Assembly: GCA_002721725.1 (NCBI GenBank)
Contig: PBLK01000016.1
Coordinates: 47,704-111,703, forward strand
DNA length: 64,000 bases
Direction of reading: 5' to 3'
Source of the DNA: Rhodobiaceae bacterium
Lineage (GTDB): Bacteria > Pseudomonadota > Alphaproteobacteria > RS24
Shown here: positions 61,737 through 64,000 of the stretch, in pieces
Layout of the letters: every line of letters starts with the position of its first letter
Position numbering within the stretch: the first letter of the stretch is position 1
The notes under the pieces: model-generated
Told to the model about the DNA's origin: nothing
Database searches by the model: none
What the model saw: only the letters and a program-made list of their open reading frames with translations
Made by a program: the position numbers and the translations under genes

Positions 61737-63168
61737 AATCATCCCTATTATTCTGTCAGGCGGGGCGGGCGCGCGGCTCTGGCCGGTTTCGCGGCGCATG
61801 CACCCGAAACCTTTCATGGAAGTAGCCGGAAAACCGCTTTTGGCGCATGCCCTAGAGCGTGCAGCGCTTATTGCTGATGAGGCGCTGATTGTTACCAATC
61901 AAGATCATTATTTCCTCACCGAAAAATTGCTGACGGAAACGCCAGAGGCGCCGAAGGTATCTTACTTGTTGGAGCCGAAAGGGCGCAATTCGGGGCCAGC
62001 CATAGCCTTAGCGGTGCGCTATATACAAAAGGTGTATGGCGATGACATCATTTGTTTGGTGTTGGCGGCGGATCACTTAATTTCTGATGACGCGGCTTTT
62101 CAAAAAGCCGTGGCGCAGGCAAGTGAGCAGGCGCAAGCCAGCAATCTGGTGGTGTTTGGCATTCGCCCAACTGGCCCTGAAACGGGTTATGGTTATTTGG
62201 AAGTCGCTGAAACAGGTGATGGCCCGCAACCACTCACAAGCTTCGTCGAGAAACCTGATCGCGCCACTGCCGAGACTTATCTTGCCGAAGGCCGATATTA
62301 TTGGAACTCTGGCATGTTTTGTTTCACCGCCGGCGTGATGGCCGAAAATATGGCTGCGTATGCGGGCGATGTTTGGGTGGCCTCCGAGGCCGCTTTTGCC
62401 GAGGCGCAAGACGAGGCAGGCGTTACCCGTTTTGAAGAAGCCAGTTTCATCGCCCAGCCCGATATTTCCATTGACTATGCCGTGATGGAGAAGGCTAACA
62501 AAATCGCCATGGTGCCGGTCGGTTTCGGATGGTCGGATGTCGGCAGTTGGGACTCGGTGGCCAGCGCGCATATAGCTGACCAGGAAGGAAATAGTGCAGC
62601 TGGAATAGACAAAGTGCACTTCATCGCCTCGAGAGACACGCATGTGGATAGCAACAGCCACACCGAAAAAGTGATTGCCGCCATTGGCGTTGAGAATTTG
62701 GTCATTATTGACGCGCCGGACGCTCTGCTGGTGGCTGACCGCGCCAAGTCGCAAGATGTGAAGCTGGTTGTGGAAGCATTAAAGACGAGTGCTGATGCTG
62801 AACTGACGGAATTACCGGCCACCGTGCACCGCCCATGGGGCACTTATGCCAAGCTGAAACAAGAGGATGGCTATCAAGTCAAACGCATCACTGTGGCGCC
62901 GGGGCAGGAGCTTAGCCTGCAATATCACCACAAGCGCGCCGAGCATTGGGTGGTGACGCAAGGCAAAGCCATTGTGCAGGTGGGTGACGAGGAGTTTGAA
63001 ACTGGTCCGGGTGAATATCGGTATATTCCAATGGGCGAAAAGCACAGACTAACGAATATCGGAGATGGCGAACTGGTTCTGGTGGAGGTCCAGGTCGGTT
63101 CTTATCTTGGCGAGGATGATATTGTCCGGGTTGAGGATATTTATGGGCGGCATTCAAAGGGTCAATGA
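61729..63168 (+). CDS. manC: Mannose-1-phosphate guanylyltransferase/mannose-6-phosphate isomerase
   Basis: A 479-aa bifunctional-type enzyme supplying GDP-mannose. The N-terminal transferase has [23 protein letters not shown] and [19 protein letters not shown], then [14 protein letters not shown]. The C-terminal cupin domain has [45 protein letters not shown]. The true start is a GTG at 61729 ([12 protein letters not shown]); the track version begins 14 codons earlier inside ugd. It overlaps ugd by 8 bases and the next gene by 4. Confidence 0.94.
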   Translation: MTKIIPIILSGGAGARLWPVSRRMHPKPFMEVAGKPLLAHALERAALIADEALIVTNQDHYFLTEKLLTETPEAPKVSYLLEPKGRNSGPAIALAVRYIQKVYGDDIICLVLAADHLISDDAAFQKAVAQASEQAQASNLVVFGIRPTGPETGYGYLEVAETGDGPQPLTSFVEKPDRATAETYLAEGRYYWNSGMFCFTAGVMAENMAAYAGDVWVASEAAFAEAQDEAGVTRFEEASFIAQPDISIDYAVMEKANKIAMVPVGFGWSDVGSWDSVASAHIADQEGNSAAGIDKVHFIASRDTHVDSNSHTEKVIAAIGVENLVIIDAPDALLVADRAKSQDVKLVVEALKTSADAELTELPATVHRPWGTYAKLKQEDGYQVKRITVAPGQELSLQYHHKRAEHWVVTQGKAIVQVGDEEFETGPGEYRYIPMGEKHRLTNIGDGELVLVEVQVGSYLGEDDIVRVEDIYGRHSKGQ

Positions 63169-64000
63169 ATAAGTTAAAAAAAGTTGTTCTTTCGAATTTT
63201 TGGCCTGATCAAAATGCGGGAGACTTCGCAATATTTATGGCTCAAATTGAGATATTAAATAAGGAAGGGGTTTTGGATGAAAATATACATATATTGAGCT
63301 GCTATAAGGGAGAAAGCTCGATATCTGTAAACAATTTTAATCATTTTACAGCGAGGGGAATGAAAATCCTACCTGGGCTATTTCCATCATTAAATAAATA
63401 CGGCGAACTCATCTCAAAAGTTGAAAAGGTGCTTCAACTATTAAAAATTTTAAAATTTTCAATTCTTTGCCTGTTTCGTTCTTCAAAGCTTCTTTTTATG
63501 TTTTCAAAGGGGAAAACATTGAGAACCCTAGAAGCAATTGAAGAAAGTGATGCTGTAATTCTAAAAGGGGGCGCATTTATTATTGGCTTCCCAGGTATCA
63601 GAGGTTCTGTGTTTCTTCTAAGAAATATAGTATTGGTTTGGATATCAAAAACCTTGGGAACCAAAGTAATAATAATGCCTCACTCCTTTGGTCCGTTTGC
63701 CAACCGGTTCCAAAAATTTATGATTCGACATATTTTTAATGGCGTATCAATCTTTTCTCGAGAAGAACTTTCATATCAAACTCTCGAAGAGTTAAATCTT
63801 CACTCAACTATTGTTCCTGATCTTGCTTTTTCATGGTCTGCTTTAGAGCAAACAGCGATTAAGAAGAAAAATAAAATCGCATTTACAATAAGACCTCTCT
63901 CCTCCTTTAAATCAGAAGCGGAACACCGCAAATATTATAGTATATTTGCTAGCTCTATCGAAAAATTACTCGAGGATGGCTTCGAGATCTCGTTAGTGCC
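63165..64000 (+). CDS. Polysaccharide pyruvyl transferase family protein (partial, runs off the window)
   Basis: An open frame of 278 codons without stop, absent from the ORF track because it is cut. It begins [25 protein letters not shown] and includes SDAVILKGGAFIIGFPGI, IIMPHSFGPFANRFQ, IFSREELSYQTLEEL, VPDLAFSWS and IAFTIRPLSSFK, the pattern of the WcaK/CsaB-like family that adds pyruvate ketals to sugars. It overlaps the manC stop in ATGA. The DNA is strikingly AT-rich compared with manC, a sign of transfer into the variable part of the polysaccharide locus. Confidence 0.8.
   Translation, partial: MNKLKKVVLSNFWPDQNAGDFAIFMAQIEILNKEGVLDENIHILSCYKGESSISVNNFNHFTARGMKILPGLFPSLNKYGELISKVEKVLQLLKILKFSILCLFRSSKLLFMFSKGKTLRTLEAIEESDAVILKGGAFIIGFPGIRGSVFLLRNIVLVWISKTLGTKVIIMPHSFGPFANRFQKFMIRHIFNGVSIFSREELSYQTLEELNLHSTIVPDLAFSWSALEQTAIKKKNKIAFTIRPLSSFKSEAEHRKYYSIFASSIEKLLEDGFEISLV

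Noticed and set aside
1-64000. Prophage, insertion sequence, CRISPR array or integrase
   Set aside because: No transposase, integrase, phage structural gene or regularly spaced repeat was seen on either strand.

Overview
This window looks like chromosomal DNA of a free-living alphaproteobacterium, probably marine or aquatic. Four things support this. The tRNA-His has A73 and a G1:U72 pair and no encoded G-1, a form known from Alphaproteobacteria. There is a candidate sRNA with an anti-Shine-Dalgarno loop, like the alphaproteobacterial ar14/ar15 families. A ROSE-type thermometer sits ahead of a small heat-shock gene, and many genes have alphaproteobacterial relatives (MlaF-type ATPase, LptD, EPS-associated MarR, Spns-like MFS). 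No genus can be named from sequence alone. I see no prophage, insertion sequence or CRISPR array.

Layout. 0-1.4 kb: tRNA-His and a general porin. 1.5-7.3 kb (minus): an RND/MMPL permease, a LolA-like periplasmic protein, an outer-membrane barrel and an MFS transporter, preceded by a perfect 23-bp palindrome. 7.5-10.3 kb: candidate sRNA, GntR regulator, and two divergent unknown genes. 10.3-15.3 kb: cobalamin uptake locus (btuF-like / btuC-like / riboswitch / btuB-like / btuD-like), followed by an MlaF-like ATPase that has lost two catalytic residues and by msrA. 16.7-20.7 kb (minus): second TonB receptor, kdsD, galU. 20.8-24.4 kb: lytic transglycosylase, then a MoxR/VWA pair. 24.5-30.5 kb (minus): glutamate synthase gltB-gltD under a good sigma70-type promoter with an upstream palindrome. 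30.8-36.6 kb: esterase, hsp20, sodium:amino-acid symporter, lysophospholipase-like hydrolase, IMPase/HisN-like phosphatase, N-formylglutamate amidohydrolase. 36.8-44.3 kb: nitronate monooxygenase-like gene, tRNA-Val, cspA, then an accessory run of small secreted or membrane proteins, a MerC-like protein and a GST-like protein. 44.3-53 kb: AGCS symporter, cupin, two tandem hotdog thioesterases, YghU-like GST, a barrel, a TerB-like protein, and an oxidoreductase/carboxyltransferase/biotinyl-carrier operon. 53-56 kb: MipA-like barrel and LptD.

56.2-64 kb is the start of an exopolysaccharide locus. A WecA-like initiating transferase and a Wzz-like chain-length protein run leftward. An EPS-type MarR, an RfaH/NusG paralog, galE, ugd, manC and a polysaccharide pyruvyl transferase (cut by the window end) run rightward with mostly overlapping ends. 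The leader of the rightward operon carries TGTTCA half-sites and an 11/12 match to the enterobacterial ops element, the DNA signal read by RfaH. This suggests that an RfaH-type processive antitermination circuit governs the locus.

Much of the window serves the cell envelope: KdsD and GalU supply sugars, LptD inserts LPS, and the porin, TonB receptors and RND/LolA-like/barrel set handle outer-membrane transport. The control elements judged most worth testing are the ops-like leader, the sRNA, the ROSE thermometer and the gltB promoter region. All functional names rest on recognising motifs by eye; no database search was run.
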